Below, one piece after another: positions 30,729 through 40,428 of a DNA stretch of 64,000 bases. The translations under genes and the position numbers were made by a program. The DNA comes from Pseudomonadota bacterium (lineage in GTDB: Bacteria > Pseudomonadota > Gammaproteobacteria > Burkholderiales > Burkholderiaceae_C): NCBI GenBank assembly GCA_021841865.1, contig JAKCDM010000001.1, positions 29,752 through 93,751 of the forward strand. The letters run 5' to 3'. The notes under the pieces were generated by a model that did not search any database, was not told the origin of the DNA, and saw nothing but the letters and a program-made list of their open reading frames with translations. Position 1 is the stretch's first letter, and each line of letters opens with the position of its first letter.

Positions 30729-33092
30729 TCACCCGATGCGCGCGAACACCAGCAGCTTGGCCTGGTCCAGCAGCATCGCGAACAGCAGCACGACCCCGAT
30801 CAGCGTGACCACGAGTTGCCACGGCACCGCGGCCATCAACGTGCCGCTCAGCGCGAGCAGGCACACCACCAGCACGTCGGCCAGGCTCGCCGCGACCAGC
30901 AGGCGGCCGGGGGCGAAGCGCCCGAGGCGCCCATCGTCGCGCAGCACGTACACGTTGGCCTGCGTGCCCAGCACCAGCAGCAGGAACACCATGGTCTGCA
31001 TCTGCGCGGCGTCCAGCGCGAAGTGCGCGCGGCTCCAGAAATACAGCAGCAGCGACATGCCCAGCGACAGCACGGACAGCATCGCGCAGGCTCCCACCAG
31101 CTGAGCAGCCCGCCAGCGCTGCGGGCGCCCGACCGGGCGCACGCGGTCGACGGCGATGCTCATGGTGACGAAGTCGTTGGCGAACAGCAGCAGCACGATC
31201 AGGCGCGCGGAGATCACGAAGCCCCCGGTCAGCCAAAGCCCGACAGTGAGGAACACGACGATCTCGAGGGTCTTCACGACCTTGTTCAGCAGGTAGGTCA
31301 GCATGCGGCGATGCACCTCGCGCCCGACCCCGACCACCGTCAGCACCCCGGCCAGGCCGGGATCGGTCAACACGACGCCGGCCGCCGCCTTGGCGACGTC
31401 GGTGGCGCTGGCCACCGCGATTCCCAGCTCGGCCTGACGCAGCGCCGGCGCGTCGTTGACGCCGTCGCCGGTCATCCCGGTGACGTGGCCGGCGTCCTGC
31501 AGCGCGCGCACGATGGCGTGCTTGTCCTGCGGCAGCACGCGGGCGTAGATGTCGCAACGCTCCGGGTGCCGCAGCTCGGCCTCGGAGGCCGCGCATACGC
31601 GCGAACCCAGGCCCAGGCGCGCACCGATGGCGCGCGCCGTCTCCAGCGCGTCGCCCGTGGCCATGCACACGCGCACCCCCAGCTCGCGCAGCCGGCCGAT
31701 CAACTCGGCGGCGTCGTCGCGCGGCGGGTCGGCCAGCCCGAGCAGGCCGACCAGGCGCATGGCGCCCGACGCACCTGCGGCCACGGCGAGCACGCGAGCA
31801 CCGTCGGCGGCGAGCTCGCGCTCGACGCGTGCCACCAGCTCGCGCTGCACGGCGTCGGCGCCGCAGCGCTGCAGCACGGCGCCGCTGGCGCCTTTCATGG
31901 CGTGCCAGTCGATGCCGTCGACCTGGTAGACACCCTCGCTGAACCGGGTTGCCGGATCGAAGGCCTGGAAGGCGCCGCGCACCGGAGGCGGCGCCGCGTC
32001 ACGCGCGCGCCAGGCCTCGAGGATGGCCAGGTCCAGCGGATCCTGCGATGCGTCGTCGCTGGCCAGCGCGGCAGCGCGCAGCAACGCGGCCTCGTCGGCA
32101 TCTCCCAGCGGGCGCAGCGCGGCCAGGCTCAGCGCATTGCGGGTCAGGGTTCCCGTCTTGTCCGACACCAGCGTATCCATCGCCGCTGCCTCCTCCACCG
32201 CCGGCAGGTGCGTCACCAGGACCCCGCGGCGTGCCAGCTGCACGGCGGCGATCGCGGTGGCCAGCGTGTAGGTCGCCGGCAGCGCCACCGGCACCGACGC
32301 GACCAGGAGCAGCAGCGCGAACACCGCGGTATCGGCCAGCGAAAGCCCGTGCACCAGCGCATACAGCACCACCAGCAGCACCAGCAGCAGGTCGAAGACG
32401 ACCAGGCGCTCGACGATGGACAGGATGGTGCGCTGCATGTGGCTGGGCGCGCTGGCGCTGCGCACCAGCTCCGCGGTACGCCCGAAGCGGGTCGCCGCCC
32501 CGGTCGCGCCGACCTCGCCGCTGGCTTCGCCCTGGCGCACCACGGAGCCCGTGTACGCGAGCGCTCCCGGGCCAGCCTCGACCGGCAGGGATTCGCCCGT
32601 CAGCGCCGACTGGTCCAGCGCAAGCAGTCCGTCGAACAACAGCAGGTCGGCGGGGACGAGATCGCCCGCGCGCACATGCACGATGTCGCCGGGAACCAGT
32701 TGCACCGCCGGCAGGCGCGACCAGCGACCGTCGCGCAGCACCCGCGCCTGCACCTGCAACTGGCGGCGCAACAGCGCCAGCGCGTCCTGCGCCCGCCCCT
32801 CCTGCAGGAAGGCGACGACGGCGTTGAATCCCAGCAGGAACAGGATCACCAGGGCTTCCTGCTCCCGGTGCAGCAGCAGTTGCAGCGCGATCACCGCCTC
32901 GAGCATCCACGGCACGGGCCCCCACAGCTTGAGCAGCAGGCGGCGCCACCAGGCCGGCGGCCGGTCCTCGATGGCATTGGCGCCGAAGCGCTGCGCGCGC
33001 CGCGCGGCCTCGGCCATGGAAAGCCCGCGCAGGCGGTCGGTTGCTGGCGGCGCAGGCGAGTCGGCTGGTGCACCCGGCGGGGTCGGGGACAT
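30729..33092 (-). CDS. P-type ATPase, plasma-membrane (type IIIA-like, proton-efflux) family
   Basis: TGESLPVEAG, VSDKTGTLTRNALSL phosphorylation motif, KGASGAVLQRC, TGDGVNDAPALRQAELGIAVASATDVAKAAAGVVLTDPGL; start at MSPTPPGAPA. Confidence 0.88.
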   Translation of the reverse strand: MSPTPPGAPADSPAPPATDRLRGLSMAEAARRAQRFGANAIEDRPPAWWRRLLLKLWGPVPWMLEAVIALQLLLHREQEALVILFLLGFNAVVAFLQEGRAQDALALLRRQLQVQARVLRDGRWSRLPAVQLVPGDIVHVRAGDLVPADLLLFDGLLALDQSALTGESLPVEAGPGALAYTGSVVRQGEASGEVGATGAATRFGRTAELVRSASAPSHMQRTILSIVERLVVFDLLLVLLVVLYALVHGLSLADTAVFALLLLVASVPVALPATYTLATAIAAVQLARRGVLVTHLPAVEEAAAMDTLVSDKTGTLTRNALSLAALRPLGDADEAALLRAAALASDDASQDPLDLAILEAWRARDAAPPPVRGAFQAFDPATRFSEGVYQVDGIDWHAMKGASGAVLQRCGADAVQRELVARVERELAADGARVLAVAAGASGAMRLVGLLGLADPPRDDAAELIGRLRELGVRVCMATGDALETARAIGARLGLGSRVCAASEAELRHPERCDIYARVLPQDKHAIVRALQDAGHVTGMTGDGVNDAPALRQAELGIAVASATDVAKAAAGVVLTDPGLAGVLTVVGVGREVHRRMLTYLLNKVVKTLEIVVFLTVGLWLTGGFVISARLIVLLLFANDFVTMSIAVDRVRPVGRPQRWRAAQLVGACAMLSVLSLGMSLLLYFWSRAHFALDAAQMQTMVFLLLVLGTQANVYVLRDDGRLGRFAPGRLLVAASLADVLVVCLLALSGTLMAAVPWQLVVTLIGVVLLFAMLLDQAKLLVFARIG

Positions 33093-33141
33093 GGCTACGA
33101 TACGAGGCAGGATCCGGCCCATTGTTCCACGCCAGACGACC

Positions 33142-33291
33142 ATGAACCCGCACCTGCACGCCGCGCTGCAAGCCTGGGGGCGCAACGACTTCACCCAGGT
33201 GCTGTGCGCCGAGCTGCCCGAATTCGCCACCCTGCGCATTCGCATCCGCCGGGACACCGCCGAGGCGACGCTGCGCGTGCTCGAAAGCTGA
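33142..33291 (+). CDS. possible small protein (49 aa), unknown
   Basis: MNPHLHAALQAWGRNDFTQVLCAELPEFATLRIRIRRDTAEATLRVLES: ORF filling the gap divergent from the ATPase gene; no clear Shine-Dalgarno. Confidence 0.35.
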   Translation: MNPHLHAALQAWGRNDFTQVLCAELPEFATLRIRIRRDTAEATLRVLES

Positions 33292-33308
33292 GCCCGCGCC
33301 GGCGGGAA

Positions 33309-34136
33309 CTACCCCCCCAGCGCGGCGCCGAACACCTTGCGGATCAACGACGAACCGGCAGCCGCCGGATCGGCGCGGATGGCCTGCTCCTCGTCGCCGA
33401 TGGCCTGGTACAGGCGGTCCAGCGCCTGCTGCGTGACATATTGGTCCACGCTGCCCTGATCCTGCCGCACGAGACCGAAGCGCGCCGCCTGGGAGGCGTA
33501 GCGGTCGTAGGTCTGCGCCAGCGCCAGGCGCTGGGTCTGCTGGTGCACGATGGGCTCGAAGCTGCGCTGCAACGGCGCCTGCGTCTTCGCCCGGAAATAA
33601 TCGGTGGCCGCGTGCGGGCCGCCGGTGAGGATGGCCTTGGCATCGGCGATGCTCATCTGGCGCACCGCGCCCACCAGCAGATCGCGCGCCTGGGGCACCG
33701 CCGCCTCGGCGGCCCGGTTGATCGCCAGCTCCAGCGCATCGGCCTGCGCGCCCAGGCCCGCCATGCGCATCAGCCCCGAGACCTGCTGCAGCGCCGGCGG
33801 CAGCGGGATGCGCCATTTCGGGCTGCCCCAGAATCCGTCGCGACGACCCAGCGTGGACACCGCCACGTCCACGCCGCGGCCCAGCGCCGCCTTCAGTCCC
33901 TGGTCGACCTGGGTGTTGCTCAGCGCAGCCAGCGCCGAGCCGCCGCCGGCTGCCGGGCCTGGCGCGGCCGCCGGTGCGCCAGGCAGCGAGCCCGCGCCGA
34001 GCCCCGGCAACGCAGCTCCGAGCTGGCGCTGCAGCTGGCCCAGGTCGAGGCTCCAGGCGCGCGCCGCGGGCCAGGCGCAGGCCAGGCCGACGCAGGCGGC
34101 GTCCCGCAGCAGTCGGCGCCTCGTCGATTCAGGCAT
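33309..34136 (-). CDS. DUF4197 domain-containing exported protein
   Basis: N-terminal export signal MPESTRRRLLRDAACVGLACAWPAARA; LSNTQVDQGLKAALGRGVDVAVSTLGRRDGFW...VRIPLPPALQ-like DUF4197 pattern. Confidence 0.75.
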   Translation of the reverse strand: MPESTRRRLLRDAACVGLACAWPAARAWSLDLGQLQRQLGAALPGLGAGSLPGAPAAAPGPAAGGGSALAALSNTQVDQGLKAALGRGVDVAVSTLGRRDGFWGSPKWRIPLPPALQQVSGLMRMAGLGAQADALELAINRAAEAAVPQARDLLVGAVRQMSIADAKAILTGGPHAATDYFRAKTQAPLQRSFEPIVHQQTQRLALAQTYDRYASQAARFGLVRQDQGSVDQYVTQQALDRLYQAIGDEEQAIRADPAAAGSSLIRKVFGAALGG

Positions 34137-35817
34137 CGCCATCCCCCTCGTGGAACTCCAGCGCCGAGCGTTCGCCAGGCTCGCGCGCGAGCTCGCGCTG
34201 GCGCAGTTCGACGCGCCGGATCTTGCCCGACAGGGTCTTGGGCAGATCGCCGAACTCGAGCACCCGGATGCGCTTGTACGGCGCCACGCGCTCGCGCACG
34301 AAAGCGAGAATGTCCAGCGCCAGCTGACGCGATGGCTGCACCCCGGCGCGCAAGGCCACCACGGCCTTCGGCACGGCGCCGCGCACCGGGTCGGGCGCCG
34401 GCACCACCGCGGCCTCGGCCACGTCGTCGTGCTCGATGAGCACGCTCTCCAGCTCGAAGGGACTGATGCGGTAGTCCGAGGCCTTGAACACGTCGTCGGC
34501 TCGCCCGACATAAGTCAGGTAGCCGTCGGCATCGCGGCTGGCCACGTCGGAGGTCCGGTAGAAGCCGTCGCGGCAGGCCTGCGCGGTCTTGTCCTGCTGC
34601 CCCTCGTAGCCGCTCATCAGGCCCAGCGGGCGCACGCTCAGGTCCAGCGACACCTCGCCGTCGTCGGCCGGCCGGTCGTCGACGTCGAGCAGCACCACGC
34701 GGTAGCCGGGCAAGGCCCGCCCCATCGAACCGGGCTTGACCGGCTGGCCGGGCGTGTTGCCGACGATGGCCGTGGTCTCGCTTTGCCCGTAGCCGTCGCG
34801 GATGGTGATGCCCCAGGCGCGGCGCACGCTTTCGATCACCTCGGGGTTCAGCGGCTCGCCCGCGCCCACCAGTTCGCGCAGGCCCACCTTCCAGCGCGTC
34901 AGGTCCTGCAGGATCAGCATGCGCCACACGGTCGGGGGCGCGCACAGCGAGGTCACGCCATGGCGCTGCAACGCGTCGAGCACGGCGCAGGCGTCGAAGC
35001 GCGCGTAATTGAAGATGAACACGGTGGCACCCGCGTTCCAGGGCGCGAAAAAACAGCTCCAGGCGTGCTTGGCCCAGCCCGGGGAACTGATGTTCCAGTG
35101 CACGTCGCCCGGGCGCAGGCCGATCCAGTACATGGTCGACAGGTGCCCCACCGGGTAGCTCTGGTGGGTGTGCAACACCAGCTTCGGGCGCGAGGTCGTT
35201 CCCGACGTGAAGTACAGCAGCAGCGCATCGTCGGCGCGGGTCGGGCCGTCGGCGACGAAGCCCTCGGGAGCCCGAGCCGACTCGGCATAGTCGATCCAGC
35301 CCGGCGCGCCGGCACCGACGACGATGCGTGTGTACGGTCCCGTGAACGGAGCGAAACGCTCCACCGCGCCGGCGGTGCAGATCACGTGGCGCACCGCGCC
35401 GCGCTCGAAACGGTCGCGCAGGTCGTCGACGCTGACCAGCGTGGTGGTCGGAACGATCACCGCGCCGAGCTTGATGCATGCCAGCATGCATTCCCACAGC
35501 GCGACCTCGTTGGGCAGCAGCAACAGCACGCGCTCGCCACGCCGCACGCCGAGGCCGCGCAGCCACGAAGCCACCTGGTCGGAACGCCTGGCCATGTGGT
35601 CGAAGCTGAGCTTGTCCTCGCGTCCGTTCTCGTCGGTGATCCACAGCGCCGTGGCGTGGTTGCCGCGCGCCATCGGGTCGAAGTAGTCCAGCGCCCAGTT
35701 GAAGGTCTCGAGCGCGGGCCAGCGGAAACCCTCGTACGCCGCGGTGTAGTCGGTCCGGTGACGCAACAGGAAATCACGCGCCTCGATGAAGGCGCTCGCC
35801 GCGGAACGCTGGTTCAT
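34129..35817 (-). CDS. AMP-binding acyl-CoA synthetase
   Basis: LLYFTSGTTSRPKLVLHTHQSY, GYGQSETTAIVGN, YRTSDVASRDADGYLTYVGRADDVFKASDYRISPFELES, KTLSGKIRRVELR: canonical ANL motifs. Confidence 0.93.
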   Translation of the reverse strand: MNQRSAASAFIEARDFLLRHRTDYTAAYEGFRWPALETFNWALDYFDPMARGNHATALWITDENGREDKLSFDHMARRSDQVASWLRGLGVRRGERVLLLLPNEVALWECMLACIKLGAVIVPTTTLVSVDDLRDRFERGAVRHVICTAGAVERFAPFTGPYTRIVVGAGAPGWIDYAESARAPEGFVADGPTRADDALLLYFTSGTTSRPKLVLHTHQSYPVGHLSTMYWIGLRPGDVHWNISSPGWAKHAWSCFFAPWNAGATVFIFNYARFDACAVLDALQRHGVTSLCAPPTVWRMLILQDLTRWKVGLRELVGAGEPLNPEVIESVRRAWGITIRDGYGQSETTAIVGNTPGQPVKPGSMGRALPGYRVVLLDVDDRPADDGEVSLDLSVRPLGLMSGYEGQQDKTAQACRDGFYRTSDVASRDADGYLTYVGRADDVFKASDYRISPFELESVLIEHDDVAEAAVVPAPDPVRGAVPKAVVALRAGVQPSRQLALDILAFVRERVAPYKRIRVLEFGDLPKTLSGKIRRVELRQRELAREPGERSALEFHEGDGDA

Positions 35818-36042
35818 GCCTTGTCTCCCCTGGGGTAGTCGTGGTCTTTCCGCCCAGCCTATCGGCTTTGGGCTCGTCGCGCACGGCCGGAATACCCATC
35901 TTGTCAACGCCGCGAAACCCGAACAAGAATGGAGTGGGACCTGATATTTTTCAGCAACGAGGGTTTTGTGTCGTAGATTGCCAAGTAGGTTTTTCACAAA
36001 ATAGACCAATTCCCAGCAACAGGCAGCGCAACCCCTACCGAT

Positions 36043-39000
36043 ATGCTGAACCTCGGGGAAACCCTCGGCGCCAGCGGGCTGGCGGCCATCGGGCTGTTCT
36101 CGGCCGCCGCGGCCTTGGGCCTGGGGTATTCCCGGCGCCAGGCCCACCAGGTCTCGCGGCTGTCGGACTACCGACTGCTGCTCGCGCACATCCACCGCAT
36201 CGCCGCCGACGCGGCAGACGAGGCCGAATTCCTGCGCAGCGTCTGCGCCCTCACCGTGGAACACGCCAAGGTCGACCTGACCTGGATCGGGCGCCCGGGC
36301 CCGGACGGCGTGTTCCGCTACCTGGCCAGCGCGGGCCCGCGGCGTGCCTACCTGGACGACATCGTCATCGCCGCCGATGCGCAGCGACCGGAAGGCCAGG
36401 GCACCAGCGGCCGCGCCTGGCGCGATGCACGCGCGTATTTCAATACGGCCTTCGGGCGCAACCCGTCGCTGGCGCCCTGGGCGGCCCGCGCGGCGCGCTT
36501 CGGGCTGCGCACCAGCGCGGCCATTCCGGTGCTGCTGGACGGCGAGCCCTGGGCCGTGTTCACGCTGTATTCGGCCGATCTGTACCCTTTCGATCCGACG
36601 CTGGTCGCGCTGGTCGACGACCTGGCGGCGGCGATCGCCGCCGGACTTTCGCGCATACGACTGCTGCGGGACGAGCACGCGGCGCAGTCCCTCAACTCCG
36701 CGCTGCTGGAGAACACGGCGGCCGGCATCCAGGTCGTGCGCTACCCGCAACGCTGGATCGAGCGCGCCAATGCGCGCATGCTGGACATGCTGGGCCTGCG
36801 CGACATCGACGAGCTTCGCGCCACGTCGGCGCGGCAGCGCTACGACCCGAGCACCGTCGAGCGCCTGGGCACGCTGACCTCGCGCGTGCTGAGCGACGGC
36901 AGCGGCGTGCTGCGCGACGTCGTGCTGCGGAGCGAGGACGGGCGAAAGGTATGGATGGACGTCTCGGGTCGGCGCGTGGACCTCGACGACGGCGCGGCCC
37001 GCATCGTCTGGACCCACGTGGACGTCACCGAACGCCGCGAGCAGGAGCAGCGCCTGCGGCGCCTGGGGGCCATGCGCGAGGCGCTGCTCGACAACACCAT
37101 CGTCGGCATCGATCTCGTGCAGTATCCGGAGCGCCGGGTCATCGAGGCGAACGCGGCGCTGGTGCACATCATGGGCTACGAATCGCGCGAGCAACTGCTC
37201 GGCATGGATGCGCGCAAGCTCTACCCCAACCCCGAGGTGTCCCAGCGCATGGCGCAGCTGGCCGAGCAGGTGCTGCGCGAAGGCAGCGGCGAGCTCGGCA
37301 ACGTGCAGGTGCGCAGGCGCGACGGCTCGCTCGCCCGCCTGGACCTGCACGGCAAGCGCCTGCGCAGCGACGACGCGGCCCAGCCGGTGATCGTGTGGAC
37401 CTCGGTCGATGCCACGCGCAAGTACGAACTGGAAGCCGAGCTGCATCGGCAGGCGCATTACGACGAGCTCACCGACCTGCCCAACCGGCGTGCGTTGCGC
37501 GAGCGCCTGCGCGGCTCGATCCTGCGAGCCCAGGCCGGTGGCGGGGCGCTCGCCGTCGGCGTGCTGGACCTGGACGATTTCAAGCCGGTCAACGACCGCT
37601 ACGGCCATGTGGTCGGCGATCAGCTGCTGCGAGACATCGTGCACAGGCTTCGCGGCGCGCTGCATCCGGGGGACATGCTGGCTCGCATCGGCGGCGACGA
37701 ATTCGTGCTGCTGCTGGACGACCTGCCGGCGCGAATCGAGCAGCCCGGCCTCGACGCACGCCTGCACCCGCTGTTCCTGGCCATGCAGCAGGCGCTGCCG
37801 GTGGGCGAGCAGGAGTGCGTGCGCATCGGCATGTCGATGGGCCTGGCCCTGTACCCGCAGGATGCGACGGAAGCCGACGCGCTGCTGCGCGAGGCCGATG
37901 CGGCCATGTACCAGGCCAAGGCGCGCAAGGCCACGCGGGCGTCCTGGTGGCAACGCGCCGGCACGCCGGTGCCCGCACCCGACGAGGATGACGAGATCGA
38001 CCCGTTCGGCGCGGGCGCGGCGCAGTTGCTGGAAAGCTTCCAGGAGCAGATGCGCGAGGTCACGCGCCAGTACGCCGCCGAATTCGACCGCCGCGTGCTC
38101 GGCATGCCCGGCGCCCAGGGCATCCTGGACTGCCTGCCGCTGGTCGAGCGCGAACAGCTCAAGCGCAAGCTCGCCGAGCATCTGCTGCAGGGCCTGTCGC
38201 CTGCCGCCCGCGCCGACGAATGCGAGGGGCGCGCGCTGCACGTGGGGCAGACCCACGCTCTGGTCGGGCTGTCCGCGGGCACGGTCAGCCGCACCCTCAA
38301 CGAGTACCGCTCGATGCTGCGCGATCGCGTGCAGACCCTGAGCCTGTCGCGGCGCGAGCGCACCCGCGTGATGCAGGTGGCCAACGCCCGCATGCAGCTG
38401 GAACTGCAATGCGAGCTCACGCGCATGCAGGAGGTGTACGACTCGTACAACGAACACCTGGCGCGCGCGTTGCCGGACTCGACGACCACCTGGGCCAGCC
38501 TGGTCCGCGGCGAGCTCGACGCACTGTGCCGGCTCGCGGGTCTGCGCGCGGTATTCGTCATGCGCCTGTCTGCGGACGGGCGCTTTTTCGCCGAGTTCAG
38601 CGCCGGCGACGGCATGCGCATGCTCGATCGCGCGCTGCAGGACCCGCAGCTGCAGCCCAATCTGGATTCGCGCCAGCCCTGCGGCCAGGGCCTTGTCGCG
38701 CAGGCCTGGCGCACCGGGGAGATCCAGCGCAGCGATGCCGCGCTGCTCGACGCGCGCCTGCACTCGTGGCTGCCGGCGCTGCGCGATGCCGCGGTGCAGA
38801 GCGCCGTCGCGCTTCCCATCAAGGATGCGCGCAACAGCTTCGTGCTGGCCCTGTACGGCGCCTATCCGCACCAGTTCGCCAGCGGCTGGGCCTGCACCTT
38901 CATCGCCTCGCTGCGCACGCGCTGGGAACGCGTGGCGCAGGCCTCGCGCAGCGCGTTCACGCCGCTGCTGTGGCAGGAAGCCGCGGAGTACCGGCGCCTG

Positions 39001-40011
39001 CTCCACTCGGGGGGCCTCGACATGCATGCGCAGCCGGTGCTCGACACACAGACCGGGCGCGTGCACAAGGTCGAGATGCTGGCGCGCCTGCGCGATGCCG
39101 ACCAGCGCATGATCCCGCCGGCCCGCTTCCTGCCGGCATTCGACGACACCGACACGCACACGCTGTTCCGCCTCGGCCTCGAGCAGACCCTGCAGGCGCA
39201 GGAGCGCTGGCGCGCGCGCGGCCTGACGCTGGAGGTCTCGCTCAACGTCGCGCCGGCCACGCTGCTGCACGCCGACATGGTTCACTGGGTGGACCAGGCG
39301 CTACGCCGCCACGGCAGCTCGCCGGCGAGCCTGACCCTGGAGATCCTGGAATCCCAGGAATTCCTCGACGAGCGCCAGGCCCAGGCGGTGCACCGGCTGG
39401 CCGCGCTTGGCGTGAAGCTCGCGATCGACGATCTGGGTGCCGGCTACAGCAGCCTCAAGCGCCTGGTGAACCTGCCCTTCGACGTGGTGAAGATCGACCA
39501 GGCGCTGCTGCGCGAACTCAACGCCGACCCGGCCAAGGTGCTCGGCCTGGTCAGCGCGATCATCCGCATCGGCGAGGACCTCGGGCGCACCGTGGTGGTC
39601 GAGGGAGTGGAAGACGCTGCCGCGCTCGAAGCCATGATGATCATCGGCGCGCGCCACGTGCAAGGCTACGCGGTGGCGCGCCCGATGCCGCTGGCCGACA
39701 TCGACGCCTGGCTGGGCGGCTTCGCCTGCCCGCGCCCGCTGGACGGCGCGCTGCAAAGCCTGCTCGGCGCCTTCGCCTGGCACTGGGTGCACCTGCGGCG
39801 CGAGCTGCCGGGCGGCCCGGAGTTCGCCGCGCCACGCCTGGATCCGCTGCGCGAATACCTGCGCCGCTGCCATGCGCAGGACACGGAACTTCTCGACGCC
39901 GTTCAGCGCTGCGCCGAGCTCGTCGGACCACGCGAGGCGGCATGCCGCGAAGTGCTGCAGCTGCTCCAGCTGCGCCTGCGAGGCGCCCCGCAGGCCGCGC
40001 GCGCGGCCTGA
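36043..40011 (+). CDS. multidomain GGDEF/EAL protein (N-terminal TM, GAF, PAS, PAS, GGDEF, globin-like region, GAF, EAL-like)
   Basis: GGDEF motif at 37690-37704 (ARIGGDEFVLLL); EAL-like segment VEMLARL ... TLEILESQEF ... IDDLGAGYSSLKRL ... VVVEGVED ... VQGYAVARPMP; two PAS-like segments ending DVTERRE / SVDATRKYE. Confidence 0.9.
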   Translation: MLNLGETLGASGLAAIGLFSAAAALGLGYSRRQAHQVSRLSDYRLLLAHIHRIAADAADEAEFLRSVCALTVEHAKVDLTWIGRPGPDGVFRYLASAGPRRAYLDDIVIAADAQRPEGQGTSGRAWRDARAYFNTAFGRNPSLAPWAARAARFGLRTSAAIPVLLDGEPWAVFTLYSADLYPFDPTLVALVDDLAAAIAAGLSRIRLLRDEHAAQSLNSALLENTAAGIQVVRYPQRWIERANARMLDMLGLRDIDELRATSARQRYDPSTVERLGTLTSRVLSDGSGVLRDVVLRSEDGRKVWMDVSGRRVDLDDGAARIVWTHVDVTERREQEQRLRRLGAMREALLDNTIVGIDLVQYPERRVIEANAALVHIMGYESREQLLGMDARKLYPNPEVSQRMAQLAEQVLREGSGELGNVQVRRRDGSLARLDLHGKRLRSDDAAQPVIVWTSVDATRKYELEAELHRQAHYDELTDLPNRRALRERLRGSILRAQAGGGALAVGVLDLDDFKPVNDRYGHVVGDQLLRDIVHRLRGALHPGDMLARIGGDEFVLLLDDLPARIEQPGLDARLHPLFLAMQQALPVGEQECVRIGMSMGLALYPQDATEADALLREADAAMYQAKARKATRASWWQRAGTPVPAPDEDDEIDPFGAGAAQLLESFQEQMREVTRQYAAEFDRRVLGMPGAQGILDCLPLVEREQLKRKLAEHLLQGLSPAARADECEGRALHVGQTHALVGLSAGTVSRTLNEYRSMLRDRVQTLSLSRRERTRVMQVANARMQLELQCELTRMQEVYDSYNEHLARALPDSTTTWASLVRGELDALCRLAGLRAVFVMRLSADGRFFAEFSAGDGMRMLDRALQDPQLQPNLDSRQPCGQGLVAQAWRTGEIQRSDAALLDARLHSWLPALRDAAVQSAVALPIKDARNSFVLALYGAYPHQFASGWACTFIASLRTRWERVAQASRSAFTPLLWQEAAEYRRLLHSGGLDMHAQPVLDTQTGRVHKVEMLARLRDADQRMIPPARFLPAFDDTDTHTLFRLGLEQTLQAQERWRARGLTLEVSLNVAPATLLHADMVHWVDQALRRHGSSPASLTLEILESQEFLDERQAQAVHRLAALGVKLAIDDLGAGYSSLKRLVNLPFDVVKIDQALLRELNADPAKVLGLVSAIIRIGEDLGRTVVVEGVEDAAALEAMMIIGARHVQGYAVARPMPLADIDAWLGGFACPRPLDGALQSLLGAFAWHWVHLRRELPGGPEFAAPRLDPLREYLRRCHAQDTELLDAVQRCAELVGPREAACREVLQLLQLRLRGAPQAARAA

Positions 40012-40072
40012 CCTGAGCGCGGAGCGGAGGGTCCACTTCGCGGCCGGCTGCGAGTGAACGCGTGAACACAAC

Positions 40073-40148
40073 TGGCGCGCCCGGCGGGGATCGAACCCAC
40101 GACCCTCGGCTTCGGAGGCCGATACTCTATCCACTGAGCTACGGGCGC
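40073..40148 (-). tRNA. tRNA-Arg (anticodon CCG), CCA encoded
   Basis: Minus strand GCGCCCGTAGCTCAGTGGATAGAGTATCGGCCTCCGAAGCCGAGGGTCGTGGGTTCGATCCCCGCCGGGCGCGCCA; 7-bp acceptor stem, anticodon stem TCGGC/GCCGA around CTCCGAA, T-loop GTTCGATCC. Confidence 0.97.
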
Positions 40149-40428
40149 ACGGTCGCGGCGATGCGCCGACGACCAAACGCACAGTGTAGCGCGTGGCACA
40201 GGCCCGCGGCGCGGCGCGGGCGCGCCACGAACCCTGCCCGGCAGCGCGCCGGCGCCTGCCACGTACGGCCGCGACATGCCGTGATCGACGTCAAGCGCGC
40301 CGCGCATGCTGCAGCGCAACTTCCCGGGCTGCGTGCCGGCTCGTTGCGCAGCGTCCTATCATGCAGGCCGCACGCGCGGTTCCGCCCGCTTGACGTGCAA
40401 TGCCATTCGTCCATTTCACGCACCGACC

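Noticed and set aside
34129-39285. 1718-aa minus-strand ORF as one giant protein
   Set aside because: Only the C-terminal part from MNQRSAASAF (start 35817) is real (acyl-CoA synthetase); the rest is antisense read-through of the GGDEF/EAL gene.
40073-40148. tRNA-Arg as an integration site of a genomic island
   Set aside because: No integrase, no tRNA 3'-end direct repeat and no foreign-looking cargo detected within the window.
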